From Zeimonas sediminis (GTDB taxonomy: Bacteria; Pseudomonadota; Gammaproteobacteria; Burkholderiales; Burkholderiaceae_E), in contig NZ_JAMQYE010000002.1 of NCBI RefSeq assembly GCF_023721795.1, positions 434,001 to 498,000 of the forward strand: a stretch of DNA of 64,000 nt. Direction: 5' to 3'. Shown in pieces: positions 29,536-38,317 of the stretch. The notes under the pieces are model-generated. The model was not told where the DNA came from. It made no database searches and was given only the letters and a program-made list of their open reading frames with translations. Each line of letters begins with the position of its first letter. The first letter of the stretch is position 1. The translations under genes and the position numbers were made by a program.

Positions 29536-30663
29536 TCAGCAGTTGAAGGGCTCCAGCCCTCCGTCCATCGTCCGGCGCTCCAGCTCGATCGCTTCGGGCT
29601 GGGTGCGCCGGCCGTTCACCTCCACCGGCGGCAGCCGGAGGCGGTATCGTTCGCCGGCCGCGCTTCCCAGCGGCACCTCGATCGACGCGGTCGCGCTCGC
29701 CCCCGCCGGCGCGGCCAGGGGGGTGGAAAGCGGCAGGCCTTGCGCGCGCACGCCGACCCCCGATGCCCCGAACGGCTGGCGCCACGACTGGCCGCTTCGG
29801 GGATCGCGCAGAAGCACATCCGGATCGCTCCAGCGCCAGGCCTGCAGCTGCGGGAGTTCCATCGTCAGGTAGGCGGCGAGCCGCGGCTTCGCCGGCTCGG
29901 TCACCAGCAGCCGGCCGCGCAGCGTGGCGCCATCGGCGCCCACGGTGAAACCGTTCTCGTAGGAATCCAGCAGGAAGGCGCAGTTGCGCTGCGGCGTCTC
30001 GGCGCGACAGCGCGCGTAGCGGGCCTGCAGGGCCTCTGTCTCGTCGTCGGTCCGGTACTGCAGCCAGCCCGACTTCGACATCCGGCCCTTCAGCTCGACG
30101 GCGGCGAAACGGGTGACGGTTCCGTCGGCCCAGCGGATCGACGGCCACTCGATTCGCAGCACTTCCGGCCTGACACCAGCCGCGCCCGGCGAGAAACCGG
30201 TGCCCACGGTGATCGACACCGCCCCGGGGCCCGCCGCATCGAGCGCGGCGGGCGCGACCGCCGACAGCGCAGGCAGGTCCACGATGTCGGTGGGCGCGAC
30301 CCGCGCGTGGCTGGCCACCGACATCCGGACCGGGATCCGCCCGGAGCCCGCGCCGTCGTCGACCCGCACCGAGTCTTCGAGGAAGCGCAGCGTCGTGCCC
30401 GGGGCGAGCTCGAAGCTCAACATGGCCTTCGGCGCGGCCCCGGTGGCGGTGGCCGCGCCCACCCTCATGGTCAGGCCGTCGGCCAGCGACACGACCAGCC
30501 CGGTCGGCGGCCCCGCCTGCCCGCCGCACCAGGCCTTGACGGCTTGCGCCGAAGCGTCGGGATACGAAGGGCGGTAGTAGGGACCGTAGGGCGCCGGGAT
30601 GCAGCCGGCCAGCAGCGCGACGGCGGCCAGCGGCAGACAGAGGCGGACGGCGAGCGCGAGCAT
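29536..30663 (-). CDS. lipoprotein of unknown function
   Basis: A 375-residue predicted lipoprotein (LPLAAVALLAGC, lipidated Cys near 21) with a short Pro/Tyr linker (PAPYGPYYRPSYPD) after it. The mature part is beta-rich and contains Cys residues that could pair (KAWCGGQ, RCRAETPQRNC, final FNC). I do not recognise a family. The ATG is only eight bases downstream of the CCA end of tRNA-Gly on the same strand and has no Shine-Dalgarno sequence, so it may be expressed from the tRNA transcript. Confidence 0.65.
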   Translation of the reverse strand: MLALAVRLCLPLAAVALLAGCIPAPYGPYYRPSYPDASAQAVKAWCGGQAGPPTGLVVSLADGLTMRVGAATATGAAPKAMLSFELAPGTTLRFLEDSVRVDDGAGSGRIPVRMSVASHARVAPTDIVDLPALSAVAPAALDAAGPGAVSITVGTGFSPGAAGVRPEVLRIEWPSIRWADGTVTRFAAVELKGRMSKSGWLQYRTDDETEALQARYARCRAETPQRNCAFLLDSYENGFTVGADGATLRGRLLVTEPAKPRLAAYLTMELPQLQAWRWSDPDVLLRDPRSGQSWRQPFGASGVGVRAQGLPLSTPLAAPAGASATASIEVPLGSAAGERYRLRLPPVEVNGRRTQPEAIELERRTMDGGLEPFNC

Positions 30664-30671
30664 TGGGAAGA

Positions 30672-30745
30672 TGGAGCGGGTGAAGGGAATCGAACCCTCG
30701 TATGCAGCTTGGGAAGCTGCCGTTCTACCATTGAACTACACCCGC
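30672..30745 (-). tRNA. glyU: tRNA-Gly (anticodon CCC)
   Basis: The 74-base cloverleaf is complete: acceptor stem GCGGGTG/CACCCGC, D-arm GTTCAATGGTAGAAC, anticodon stem GCAGC/GCTGC with loop TTCCCAA, T-arm GAGGGTTCGATTCCCTT, discriminator T and encoded CCA. Anticodon CCC reads GGG codons. The sequence closely resembles E. coli glyU. Confidence 0.96.
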
Positions 30746-30755
30746 GACGAAGCGG

Positions 30756-30761
30756 ATTCTA
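30756..30761 (-). promoter_or_regulatory. -10 element of tRNA-Gly
   Basis: TAGAAT on the minus strand lies ten bases before the mature 5' end of the tRNA, giving a transcript start near 30749. Five of six bases match the sigma-70 consensus. A -35 is not obvious. Confidence 0.55.
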
Positions 30762-30799
30762 ACCCAGCCGCGCCGCCCGCCGGCTGTGGCGAAGAGGCC

Positions 30800-30817
30800 C
30801 CGTGCGACAATTCGGGG
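30800..30817 (+). promoter_or_regulatory. promoter-like element before thiS
   Basis: CCGTGCGACAATTCGGGG ends just before the thiS ATG and includes a GACAAT -10-like hexamer. Nearly the same block occurs at 34791-34808 before the OsmC gene. Confidence 0.4.
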
Positions 30818-30818
30818 C

Positions 30819-31022
30819 ATGATCGATGTCGTCGTCAACGGCGAGCCCCGCTCGCTTCCCGAATCCGCGAGCGTCGCCGAGCTCGTCGCGGCGCTCGAGC
30901 TGTCCGGCAAGCGGATCGCCGTCGAGCGCAACGGCGAGATCGTCCCCCGCAGCCGCTACGCCGACGTGCGGCTCTCGCAGGGGGACCGCCTCGAGATCGT
31001 GGTGGCGGTCGGCGGCGGCTGA
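30819..31022 (+). CDS. thiS: sulfur carrier protein ThiS
   Basis: The 67-residue ubiquitin-like protein carries sulfur as a C-terminal thiocarboxylate to thiazole synthase in thiamine synthesis. It starts MIDVVVNGEPRSLPESASV and ends AVGGG; the terminal Gly-Gly needed for adenylation is present, with one extra Gly. The partner gene thiG lies over 4 kb downstream, not adjacent as usual. No TPP riboswitch precedes it. Confidence 0.88.
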   Translation: MIDVVVNGEPRSLPESASVAELVAALELSGKRIAVERNGEIVPRSRYADVRLSQGDRLEIVVAVGGG

Positions 31023-31314
31023 CGGCGCGCCGACCGGGGAGATCCGCCGCGTGTCGATGCTGGAGGGTTGACATCCGGTTGGCGGGGGGCGCATCCTGAC
31101 ATCCCCTCGGGAAAAACCAACAATCAAGCCGTTTCCGACGAACGGTAGGTCCGCGCCGCCCGGCCGATGCCGTCGGGCAACGGATCTCCGGACGTTCGAG
31201 GGGAGGCGGACCGAACCGTCGCGACCGGCAATGAAGCCGGCTCCTTCGTGGCAGCCCACCTGCCCCGAATTCGCGGATCGAGTCGCCGGCGAAACGGTGT
31301 CGGGAGGATAGCCG
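31023..31314 (+). other. intergenic region after thiS
   Basis: About 290 bases without a convincing gene. It contains a perfect -35-like TTGACA at 31068-31073, but no matching -10 at the right distance. A GGAGG site at the end serves the next small gene. Confidence 0.3.
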
Positions 31315-31605
31315 GTGAACGTGGTTCGGTTCGCGGTCGAGCACCACCACCTGGGCGCGAACCTGTTCGTCGCGCTCGCGTGGACGCTTCAGAGCGGCGC
31401 GCTCTACCTGCATTCGGACATCCTCTCGACGATCCGCCTCGCCGCGATGGCGATCCGCGTCGATCTCGAGTCCAGGCTCGGGCGCGCGCGGGCCGATGCG
31501 GCCACCCCGGTCGAGTTGCTCCAGCAATTCATGAGCTCGCACGCGCGAGCGCTCGACGACATCCCCAGGATCCGCTTCCACCGCCTCTGCGTGCTCAGGC
31601 AATAG
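31315..31605 (+). CDS. hypothetical protein, 96 residues
   Basis: The frame starts at GTG after GGGAGG at good spacing and shows the high third-position G/C of its neighbours, which supports a real gene. The protein starts [18 protein letters not shown] and has a moderately hydrophobic first third and a charged second half, with no signal peptide, membrane segment or motif that I recognise. It lies in the stretch that separates thiS from thiG. Confidence 0.5.
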   Translation: MNVVRFAVEHHHLGANLFVALAWTLQSGALYLHSDILSTIRLAAMAIRVDLESRLGRARADAATPVELLQQFMSSHARALDDIPRIRFHRLCVLRQ

Positions 31606-31782
31606 GACCTGCCCTCCCCGGCCTTCGCGGCCGCCCCGCCCGCCACGCCCGGCGCGTGGGGGGCGCCCGATTCGAACCGCTTCAAGCAGCGTCCGACGGT
31701 CGGCTTCGACCGGATCTGGCTGCGAACTCGTCCGCACGAACAAGAAGAAGCGACGACAAGAAACGATCAGGGAGGTTTTCTC

Positions 31783-34665
31783 ATGAATCCGCTTTCCGAC
31801 ATGCGCCTTCGCATCCTGGCCGTCGCGCTGGGCTGCCTGGTGCTCGCATCCTGCGGCAGCGGCGGCGACTCCGCCGCCACCGATCCCGCCAACATCGCCG
31901 AGGCCGCGCCTCCGCCGCCGCCCCGGGCGCCGGTCGAGCCGCTGCAGCTCGTGACCGCGCCGGACATCAACGTTCTGGGGCTGCTGGACAAGACGGGGCT
32001 GAACGCGAACCTCTGGCCGTGGGAGCCGATCACCAAGACGGACCAGAAAACCGCCCTGCAGCAGTTCGGCAAGGCGCTGTTCTGGGACATGCAGGTCGGC
32101 GGCGACGGCATCCAGTCCTGCGCGTCCTGTCACTACCACGCGGGCGCCGACAACCGGGTGGCCAACCAGGTCAGCCCGGGCCTCAAGCGCGGCGACTTCG
32201 CCGCCGACATCGCGGCCCTGAACGCGAGCTTGAACCGGGTCCACTACAGCGGCACCGCGCAGGTCACGGTGAACGGCGTGGCGACGACGGTGCTCGACGC
32301 CGGCTTCCCGGTCAGCGAGGCGGCGCTCCTCGCGAGCGGGGCCACGGCGGACGCAGCCGACGGCGCGCCCGGCGCGCTCGGGTTCGGCGCGAAGCCGCTG
32401 CCGAACGTCGATGTCAACGACGTCGCGTCGTCGCAGGGCGTGCGCGCCGGCGATCACCACAGCGTCACGGTGAACCGCGTCGACACCGCCACACTGCGGC
32501 CCAGCGACCCGGGCTTCGACCTCGACTTCCAGGCCAACGCGGCCGGCGTTCCGGACACGGTCCGGCGGGTCGAGCCGCGCAACTCGCCGACCGTGCTCAA
32601 TGCGGTCTACAACCTGCGCAACTTCTGGGACGGCCGCGGCGACGCCTTCTTCAACGGGGTCACGCCGCTCGGCTTCCGCGACCCGGACGCGAGGGTCAAG
32701 ACCTTCACCAATGGAGCGCTCGGCGAGGAGCGCCTCGACCTGCCCTTCTCGTCGCTCGCCTCGCAAGCGGTCGGCCCGATCGAGAGCGAGTTCGAGATGA
32801 CCAATGCCGGCCGCATCCACAAGGAGCTCGGCAAGAAGCTGACGACCGTCGGCGTGCTGCCGCTGGCGGGACAGCTGATCGCGACGGACGACTCCCTGCT
32901 CGGAGACGACCCCCTGCTCGGAGGACTCGGCAAGGGTCCCGGCAATCGCGGCCTGACCAAGCCCTACGCGCAGTGGATCCGCGAGATCTTCCACGAGCGC
33001 TTCTGGGGCGACGGCGCCGGCAACGACGTGTGCCTGGACGCCAACGGGGCGATGATCGGCGTGTCCCCGGCCGACACCTGCTACACGAATCCGGCGCTGC
33101 TGGATCCGGCCGACGGCTCGCCGCTGACCGCCTATACGATGATGCAGTGGAACTTCTCGCTGTTCTTCGGGCTGGGCATCCAGGCCTACGAGGCGACGCT
33201 GTTCACCAACGAGACGATCGTCGACCTGGTGGCCGGCGGCATCGCGCAGGGCTCGATCACGGTCGGTACCGGCCGTCGCGCGAGGACCGTCGTGGTCGGC
33301 GGACCGACCATCCCGCAGGCGCAGTGGCTGTCGCTCGAGGGCTGCATCGCGCAGGTGGGCGCCAACCTCAGTGCCCGGGAACAGGCGCTGGCGACCGACC
33401 TGTGCACGACGCACTACGCGAAGTTCATCAATCCGAACGCGGTCACCGGCAGCGAGTCGAACCTCGCGCCGTTCCCGGTGCCGGCCAACGAGCCGATTGG
33501 CGGGAAATGCGGCCCGAACAGCGGCGCGTCGACGACCACGACTGTCGTGGTCGCAGGCGATTGCGTGTTTGCCCGCAACACACTGCTCAACGTCGACCGG
33601 GGCCTGGGCCGATTCTTCGCCGGCGCCACCGCCTGCGCGATCTGCCACTTCAATCCCGAGTTCACCGGCGCCACGGTCGGCGTGATGACCGGCTTCGGGA
33701 TCGCCCCCGAGCTGCTGAACCCGGGCCAGGCGCGCCGCGCCGAGCTGCGCGCGGTGATGGAGCGGATGGTCGCGTTCAACGGCCTGCCGAAAGTCTACGA
33801 CACGGGCTTCTACAACATCGGCGTTCGCCCGACCCCGGAGGACCTGTCGCTGGGCGACGCGATCGGCGGCGTGCCGCTGGGCTGGAACCGGCTGTTCGAC
33901 CTGATGGCCGGGGGGCCGGCCTTCAACGGCGACGCGCAAAACCTGACCTACGACATGGACAAGATCGGCACCTTCGCGAACCCCGCGCAGGGAACCATCG
34001 CCGGCCTGATCCCGTCGCTGATGATCCCGTTCTCGCCGACCGACCTGTCGCCGATCCCCTTCCCGTTCCGCGTCGGCTGCGGCGTGGGCCTGGTCGGCAA
34101 CGGCAACGCCAACAACAACCCGAACGTCAACTGCACCGCCACGGTGATCCCGGGCGAGCCGCTGTTGAGGAACGGGGCGTTCAAGGCGCCCGGCCTGCGC
34201 AACGTGAAGTTCACCGGCCCGTACATGCACAACGGTTCGAAGGCGACCCTGCGGCAGGTGATGGAGTTCTACAAGACGGCGGGCCACTTCGCCGGACTGA
34301 ACTTCAACAACCTCGACGCCGGCATGCGGGTCTTCAATCTCGGCGTGGCCGACGAGGCCGCGGTCGTCGAGATGATGGAGACCGGGCTGACCGACTGGCG
34401 GGTGGCGCACCAGTCCGGGCCCTTCGACCATCCGGAGATCTGCGTGCCGAACGGGCACGACGAATCGACGGGCGTCACCCGGCTGGTCGCGATCCCGGCG
34501 GTCGGCACGAACGGCGGCCCCCGGCTCGCCACCTTCGAGGAGATGCTCGAGGGGACGGCCGCAGGCCTGGCCAACAACCTGACCGACGCCTGCACCGTGC
34601 CGGGCATCGTGGACGCCGGCGGGCTGTCGACGATCGACGTCCCGCCCGCGCCGCCGCCGATCTGA
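31783..34665 (+). CDS. large di-haem cytochrome c peroxidase/MauG-like lipoprotein
   Basis: A 960-residue predicted lipoprotein (LVLASC, lipidated Cys24) with a Pro-rich linker (APPPPPRAP). Two CXXCH haem sites are present: CASCH at 113-117 and CAICH at 618-622. Flanking phrases [18 protein letters not shown] and [19 protein letters not shown] match the bacterial cytochrome c peroxidase/MauG family, whose usual length is 330-450 residues; here over 500 residues separate the haems. It probably acts at the outer membrane or periplasm as a peroxidase or haem oxidase. GGGAGG precedes the ATG. A strong terminator follows. Confidence 0.85.
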   Translation: MNPLSDMRLRILAVALGCLVLASCGSGGDSAATDPANIAEAAPPPPPRAPVEPLQLVTAPDINVLGLLDKTGLNANLWPWEPITKTDQKTALQQFGKALFWDMQVGGDGIQSCASCHYHAGADNRVANQVSPGLKRGDFAADIAALNASLNRVHYSGTAQVTVNGVATTVLDAGFPVSEAALLASGATADAADGAPGALGFGAKPLPNVDVNDVASSQGVRAGDHHSVTVNRVDTATLRPSDPGFDLDFQANAAGVPDTVRRVEPRNSPTVLNAVYNLRNFWDGRGDAFFNGVTPLGFRDPDARVKTFTNGALGEERLDLPFSSLASQAVGPIESEFEMTNAGRIHKELGKKLTTVGVLPLAGQLIATDDSLLGDDPLLGGLGKGPGNRGLTKPYAQWIREIFHERFWGDGAGNDVCLDANGAMIGVSPADTCYTNPALLDPADGSPLTAYTMMQWNFSLFFGLGIQAYEATLFTNETIVDLVAGGIAQGSITVGTGRRARTVVVGGPTIPQAQWLSLEGCIAQVGANLSAREQALATDLCTTHYAKFINPNAVTGSESNLAPFPVPANEPIGGKCGPNSGASTTTTVVVAGDCVFARNTLLNVDRGLGRFFAGATACAICHFNPEFTGATVGVMTGFGIAPELLNPGQARRAELRAVMERMVAFNGLPKVYDTGFYNIGVRPTPEDLSLGDAIGGVPLGWNRLFDLMAGGPAFNGDAQNLTYDMDKIGTFANPAQGTIAGLIPSLMIPFSPTDLSPIPFPFRVGCGVGLVGNGNANNNPNVNCTATVIPGEPLLRNGAFKAPGLRNVKFTGPYMHNGSKATLRQVMEFYKTAGHFAGLNFNNLDAGMRVFNLGVADEAAVVEMMETGLTDWRVAHQSGPFDHPEICVPNGHDESTGVTRLVAIPAVGTNGGPRLATFEEMLEGTAAGLANNLTDACTVPGIVDAGGLSTIDVPPAPPPI

Positions 34666-34746
34666 CCGGCGGCGCTCCCGCCGGCGCGCCCACGGGCGAC
34701 GCCGGCGGCGCGAGCCACCCGGCGGAACCCGCTTCCGCCGGCACAC

Positions 34747-34778
34747 AGGCCGCGGGCCCGCGCCCGCGGCCTTTTTTT
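34747..34778 (+). terminator. intrinsic terminator after the di-haem cytochrome gene
   Basis: An 11-bp stem (34747-34757/34762-34772), 4-nt loop and a run of seven T (34772-34778). This is the clearest rho-independent terminator in the window. Confidence 0.92.
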
Positions 34779-34790
34779 GGCCCCACCATG

Positions 34791-34808
34791 CCGTGCGACA
34801 ATTTCGGG
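34791..34808 (+). promoter_or_regulatory. promoter-like element before the OsmC gene
   Basis: CCGTGCGACAATTTCGGG repeats the element in front of thiS (30800) with one base inserted, including the GACAAT hexamer. It sits directly after the terminator and 23 bases before the OsmC start, so it probably drives osmC-thiG-trmB. Confidence 0.45.
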
Positions 34809-34830
34809 CTGTTCCCCCGGAGCAAGCCGA

Positions 34831-35292
34831 ATGTCCGACACGCATCTCTTCGAAGGCACGCTCGCCTGGCACGGCCAGCCGGCCGGCCGGCCGTTCACCT
34901 ACGAGACCTACGCCCGCGCCACCCGCATCGAGTTCGACGGCGGCGCTGCCATCGAGGCCTCTGCGCCCGCCGTCTTCCACGGCGACGACGCGAAGCCCAA
35001 CCCCGAGACGCTGATGATGGCCTCGCTGATGCAGTGCCACTTCCTGACCTTCATGGCTATCGCCGCGAAGTCGCGGGTCGAGGTGACCGGCTACGCCGAT
35101 CGCGCCACCGGCACGCTGGGCAAGAAGGACGGGAAGATGCGCTTCGTCGAGGTCGTTCTGCGCCCGCGCGTGCGGCTGACCGCGCCGGTCGACGCGGAGA
35201 AGTTCCGCTCGATGCACGAGAAGGCGCACGCCAACTGCTTCATGTCGAACTCGGTGAACTTCGAGGTCCGGGTCGAGCCGGAACTGGAGTGA
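34831..35292 (+). CDS. OsmC family protein
   Basis: A 153-residue OsmC/Ohr-fold protein. The two redox cysteines are Cys69 (LMQCHFLTF) and Cys136 ([10 protein letters not shown]), as in thiol peroxidases that reduce organic hydroperoxides. It starts [15 protein letters not shown] with GGAG upstream. Five bases separate it from thiG, so they share a transcript. Confidence 0.85.
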   Translation: MSDTHLFEGTLAWHGQPAGRPFTYETYARATRIEFDGGAAIEASAPAVFHGDDAKPNPETLMMASLMQCHFLTFMAIAAKSRVEVTGYADRATGTLGKKDGKMRFVEVVLRPRVRLTAPVDAEKFRSMHEKAHANCFMSNSVNFEVRVEPELE

Positions 35293-35297
35293 GCGAG

Positions 35298-36152
35298 ATG
35301 ACCCGAGCCACCGAACGGACAGGGGCCGGCGCCCCGGTCGCGCCATCGCCCGCCGCCGCCGGCGACCCGCTGCGCATCGGCAAGCGGAGCTTCTCGTCGC
35401 GCCTGCTGATCGGCACCGGCAAGTACCGCGACTTCGACGAGACCCGCGCCGCGGTCGAGGCCAGCGGCGCCGAGATCGTGACCGTGGCGATCCGCCGCAC
35501 GAACATCGGCCAGAACGCGGGCGAACCCAGCCTGCTCGACTTCCTGTCGCCCGACCGCTTCACGATGCTGCCGAACACCGCCGGCTGCTACACCGCCGAC
35601 GACGCGATCCGCACGCTGAGGCTGGCCCGCGAGCTGCTCGACGGCCACACGCTGGTCAAGCTCGAGGTGCTCGGCGACCCGGCCACGCTGTACCCGAACA
35701 TGCCCGAGACGATGAAGGCCGCCGAGGTCCTCGTCAACGAGGGCTTCGAGGTGATGGTCTACTGCAGCGACGACCCGATCCAGGCGAAGATCCTCGAGCA
35801 GATCGGCTGCGTGGCGGTGATGCCGCTGGCCTCGCTGATCGGCTCGGGCATGGGGATCCTGAACCCGTGGAACCTGCAGCTGATCCTCGAGAAGGCCGAG
35901 GTGCCGATCATCGTCGACGCCGGGGTCGGCACCGCGTCCGACGCGGCGATCGCGATGGAGCTGGGCTGCGCCGGCGTGCTGATGAACACCGCGGTGGCCG
36001 CCGCGCGCGAGCCGGTGCGCATGGCCCGCGCGATGCGGCTGGCGGTCGAGGCCGGCCGCGAGGCCTTCCTGGCGGGCCGCATGCCGAAGAAGCTCTACTC
36101 GGCCACGCCGTCGTCGCCCACCACCGGCATGATCGGCGGGGCGAAGGCTTGA
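35298..36152 (+). CDS. thiG: thiazole synthase
   Basis: The 284-residue (beta/alpha)8 enzyme builds the thiazole phosphate ring of thiamine from DXP, ThiS-thiocarboxylate and an imine of glycine. The Schiff-base Lys is Lys121 ([10 protein letters not shown]). Family phrases [21 protein letters not shown] and [11 protein letters not shown] are present. The first 24 residues are a disordered-looking extension ([15 protein letters not shown]) ahead of the usual start. The stop overlaps the trmB start (TTGA). Confidence 0.95.
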   Translation: MTRATERTGAGAPVAPSPAAAGDPLRIGKRSFSSRLLIGTGKYRDFDETRAAVEASGAEIVTVAIRRTNIGQNAGEPSLLDFLSPDRFTMLPNTAGCYTADDAIRTLRLARELLDGHTLVKLEVLGDPATLYPNMPETMKAAEVLVNEGFEVMVYCSDDPIQAKILEQIGCVAVMPLASLIGSGMGILNPWNLQLILEKAEVPIIVDAGVGTASDAAIAMELGCAGVLMNTAVAAAREPVRMARAMRLAVEAGREAFLAGRMPKKLYSATPSSPTTGMIGGAKA

Positions 36153-36895
36153 GCGAGCACCCGCACATCCGCTCCTTCTCGGGGCGGCGCGGCCACTTCA
36201 CGCCGGGCCAGAAGCTGGCCTACGAGTCGCTGTTCGACCGCTGGACGATCCCGTATCGCCGCGCGCCGATCGTGCCGGCCGAGGTCTTCGGCCGCGAGGC
36301 GCCGCTGGTGCTGGAGATCGGCTTCGGCATGGGCGAGACCACCGCGCGGATCGCGCAGTCGATGCCCGGCACCGATTTCCTCGGCGTCGAGGTCTACCCG
36401 GCCGGCGTCGGCTCGCTGCTGCGCCGGATCGACGAGGCGGGCCTGACCAACCTGCGCATCGTCCAGCACGACGCGGTCGAGGTGGTGCGCGACATGATCG
36501 CCCCCGGCTCGCTGGCCGGCATCCACGTGTTCTTTCCCGATCCCTGGCCCAAGAAGCGGCACCATAAGCGCCGCCTGGTCCAGCCCGGCTTCGTGTCGCT
36601 GCTCGCCTCGCGGCTCGCACCCGGGGGCTACCTGCACTGCGCGACCGACTGGGAGCACTACGCGGTGCAGATGCTGGCGGTGCTGGCCGGCGAACCGCTG
36701 CTGGAGAACACCGCGTTCGACGGCGCGTCCCGCGATTCGGACCGGCGCACCGTGATCGGCGAGACCGCTGCCGACTGCCGCGGCTTCGCGCCCCGCCCCG
36801 CGTATCGCCCGGTGACCAAGTTCGAGAACCGCGGCCTGAAGCTGGGTCACGGCGTGTGGGACGTCGTCTTCAGGCGTTTACAAACGCTTGCATGA
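36149..36895 (+). CDS. trmB: tRNA (guanine-N7-)-methyltransferase
   Basis: The 248-residue enzyme methylates G46 in the tRNA variable loop with S-adenosylmethionine. The SAM site is [11 protein letters not shown] and the signature is [16 protein letters not shown]. The TTG start overlaps the thiG stop by four bases. The thiG-trmB order is common in Burkholderiales. Confidence 0.94.
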   Translation: MSEHPHIRSFSGRRGHFTPGQKLAYESLFDRWTIPYRRAPIVPAEVFGREAPLVLEIGFGMGETTARIAQSMPGTDFLGVEVYPAGVGSLLRRIDEAGLTNLRIVQHDAVEVVRDMIAPGSLAGIHVFFPDPWPKKRHHKRRLVQPGFVSLLASRLAPGGYLHCATDWEHYAVQMLAVLAGEPLLENTAFDGASRDSDRRTVIGETAADCRGFAPRPAYRPVTKFENRGLKLGHGVWDVVFRRLQTLA

Positions 36896-36908
36896 CCGGG
36901 CCGGCGGC

Positions 36909-36922
36909 TTGATCGGGATCAG
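36909..36922 (+). promoter_or_regulatory. FNR/Anr-type box at -41.5
   Basis: TTGAT-CGGG-ATCAG matches the FNR consensus TTGAT-N4-ATCAA at nine of ten fixed bases. CCTAAT at 36945-36950 fits a -10 element and predicts a start near 36957, which puts the box centre at -41.5, the ideal class II activator position. The next gene starts at 37004. Confidence 0.65.
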
Positions 36923-37003
36923 GTCGCCCGCGGTCTCCTGGCCGCCTAATCCGGATGTCGCCGCTCACGAGGCGACGAAGAACCGGCAACAAGGAGCCAG
37001 AAA

Positions 37004-37336
37004 ATGACCCCCTCCAGATACGTCCTCCAGATCACGACCGCGACCCTGATCGCCTTAGCCGGCACCTCGCTCGCCTTCGCCGCGGGCGGCGGTGGCGGCG
37101 GACCGGGCGCAGGCCCCGGCGCGGGCCCGGGCGCGGGCGCCGCCAGCGGCACCGCGACGCGGCTCAAGCAGCAGCAGGAAGAGCAGCTGCGCCAGCGCGA
37201 GCGGCTGCGCGAGCATCAGCAGCAGCCCGGCCAGGGCGACGCTGTCCGGCAGCGCACCGAAACGCGGACCCGCACGCAGACCGAGACGCAGACGCAGACC
37301 CAAGAGCAAACGCAGCCTCGGACACCCGCCAAGTAG
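37004..37336 (+). CDS. small secreted Gly/Gln/Thr-rich low-complexity protein
   Basis: A 110-residue protein with a signal peptide (MTPSRYVLQITTATLIALAG...LAFA). The mature part is low-complexity in three blocks: Gly/Pro/Ala (GPGAGPGAGPGAG), Gln/Glu/Arg (QQQEEQLRQRERL) and a Thr repeat (RTRTQTETQTQTQEQTQ). No fold or family is recognisable. AAGGAG precedes the ATG. An FNR-type box upstream suggests oxygen-regulated expression. Confidence 0.7.
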   Translation: MTPSRYVLQITTATLIALAGTSLAFAAGGGGGGPGAGPGAGPGAGAASGTATRLKQQQEEQLRQRERLREHQQQPGQGDAVRQRTETRTRTQTETQTQTQEQTQPRTPAK

Positions 37337-37343
37337 GCGAAGG

Positions 37344-37373
37344 CCGCCGGGCGGGCAGGCGTCCGCCCGGCGG
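37344..37373 (+). terminator. hairpin after the low-complexity gene
   Basis: An 11-bp perfect stem (37344-37354/37363-37373) with an 8-nt loop follows the stop codon by seven bases. No T-run. Confidence 0.5.
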
Positions 37374-37400
37374 GGATCCGGCAGGTCGCCCCTCTCCGGG

Positions 37401-37457
37401 GCACCGTTTCCCCTCGGGCGTACGGTTTCCCCTCGGGGGTGCGGTTTTTCCTTTGGG
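37401..37457. repeat. three degenerate 18-20-bp tandem repeats
   Basis: Units sharing CGGTTTCCCCTCGGG occur at 37401-37418, 37419-37437 and 37438-37457, the third with T substitutions. They lie between the stop codons of two convergent genes. I see no gene or known regulatory motif in them. Confidence 0.6.
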
Positions 37458-37468
37458 ACGCGGCTTCG

Positions 37469-38317
37469 TCAGGCCGTCCAGTCCACCGAGCCGGTGGCCG
37501 CGGTGGCCAGCACGACCAACCCGAACGCGATCCTGTACCAGGCGAAGCCGCGGAAGTCGTGGGTCGCCACCCAGCGGATCAGCCAGTGCACGCAGGCCAG
37601 CGCGCTGAAGAAGGCGAAGACCAGCCCGACCGCGAACATCGGGACGTCCTGCGCCGAAAGCAGGTCGCGGTACTTCCAAGCGTCGTAGACCCCGGCGCCT
37701 ACCAGCGTGGGGATCGCCAGGAAGAACGAGAACTCGGTGGCCGCGCGCCGCGACAGGCCGAACAGCATGCCGCCGATGATCGTGGCGCCCGAGCGGCTGG
37801 TGCCCGGGATCAGCGCGAAGCACTGCGCCAGGCCCAGCCTGAGCGCGTCGGCGGCGGTCATCGAATCGACGTCGTGGATGCGCACGGCAGCGAGCCCGCG
37901 CCGCTGGCGCGACTCGACCCACAGGATCACGAAGCCGCCGACGATCAGCGCGATCGCGACCGGCACCGGCCGGAACAGCGCGTCCTTGATCCAGCTGCCG
38001 AAGGCCAGCCCGAACACCACGGCCGGGATGAAGGCGATAAGCACGTTCAGCGCGAAGCGCTGGGCGCGGCGCTCAGAGAAGATCCCCGCGACCGTCTCGG
38101 CGATCCGCTTCCGGTAGTACCAGATCACCGCGAACATCGCGCCGGTCTGGATCACCACGTTGAACATGTTGGCCTTCTCGCCGGTGAACCCGATCAGGCT
38201 CGAGGCCAGGATCAGGTGCCCGGTGCTCGAGATCGGCAGGAACTCGGTCAGGCCCTCGACGACCCCGAGGATCGCCGCCTTGGCGAGAAGCGGCAGCGCG
38301 TGCAGCAGCTCGATCAT
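37469..38317 (-). CDS. uppP: undecaprenyl-diphosphatase
   Basis: The 282-residue integral membrane phosphatase (BacA family) recycles undecaprenyl pyrophosphate for cell-wall synthesis. Signature motifs [16 protein letters not shown] (near 20-35) and [10 protein letters not shown] (near 170) are present among about eight membrane segments. The ATG overlaps the thiD stop (ATGA), so it is made together with thiD. Confidence 0.95.
   Translation of the reverse strand: MIELLHALPLLAKAAILGVVEGLTEFLPISSTGHLILASSLIGFTGEKANMFNVVIQTGAMFAVIWYYRKRIAETVAGIFSERRAQRFALNVLIAFIPAVVFGLAFGSWIKDALFRPVPVAIALIVGGFVILWVESRQRRGLAAVRIHDVDSMTAADALRLGLAQCFALIPGTSRSGATIIGGMLFGLSRRAATEFSFFLAIPTLVGAGVYDAWKYRDLLSAQDVPMFAVGLVFAFFSALACVHWLIRWVATHDFRGFAWYRIAFGLVVLATAATGSVDWTA

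Noticed and set aside
31068-31096. A sigma-70 promoter starting with a perfect TTGACA after thiS
   Set aside because: No acceptable -10 hexamer lies 16-18 bases downstream.
30835-35346. A minus-strand open frame of about 1500 codons opposite the cytochrome and OsmC genes
   Set aside because: No motif is recognisable and the opposite strand has haem motifs, a lipobox, a ribosome site and a terminator.
36874-36887. GCGTTT-AC-AAACGC palindrome at the end of trmB as an operator
   Set aside because: It lies within the last trmB codons and has no promoter in a suitable position; it can be explained by coding sequence.
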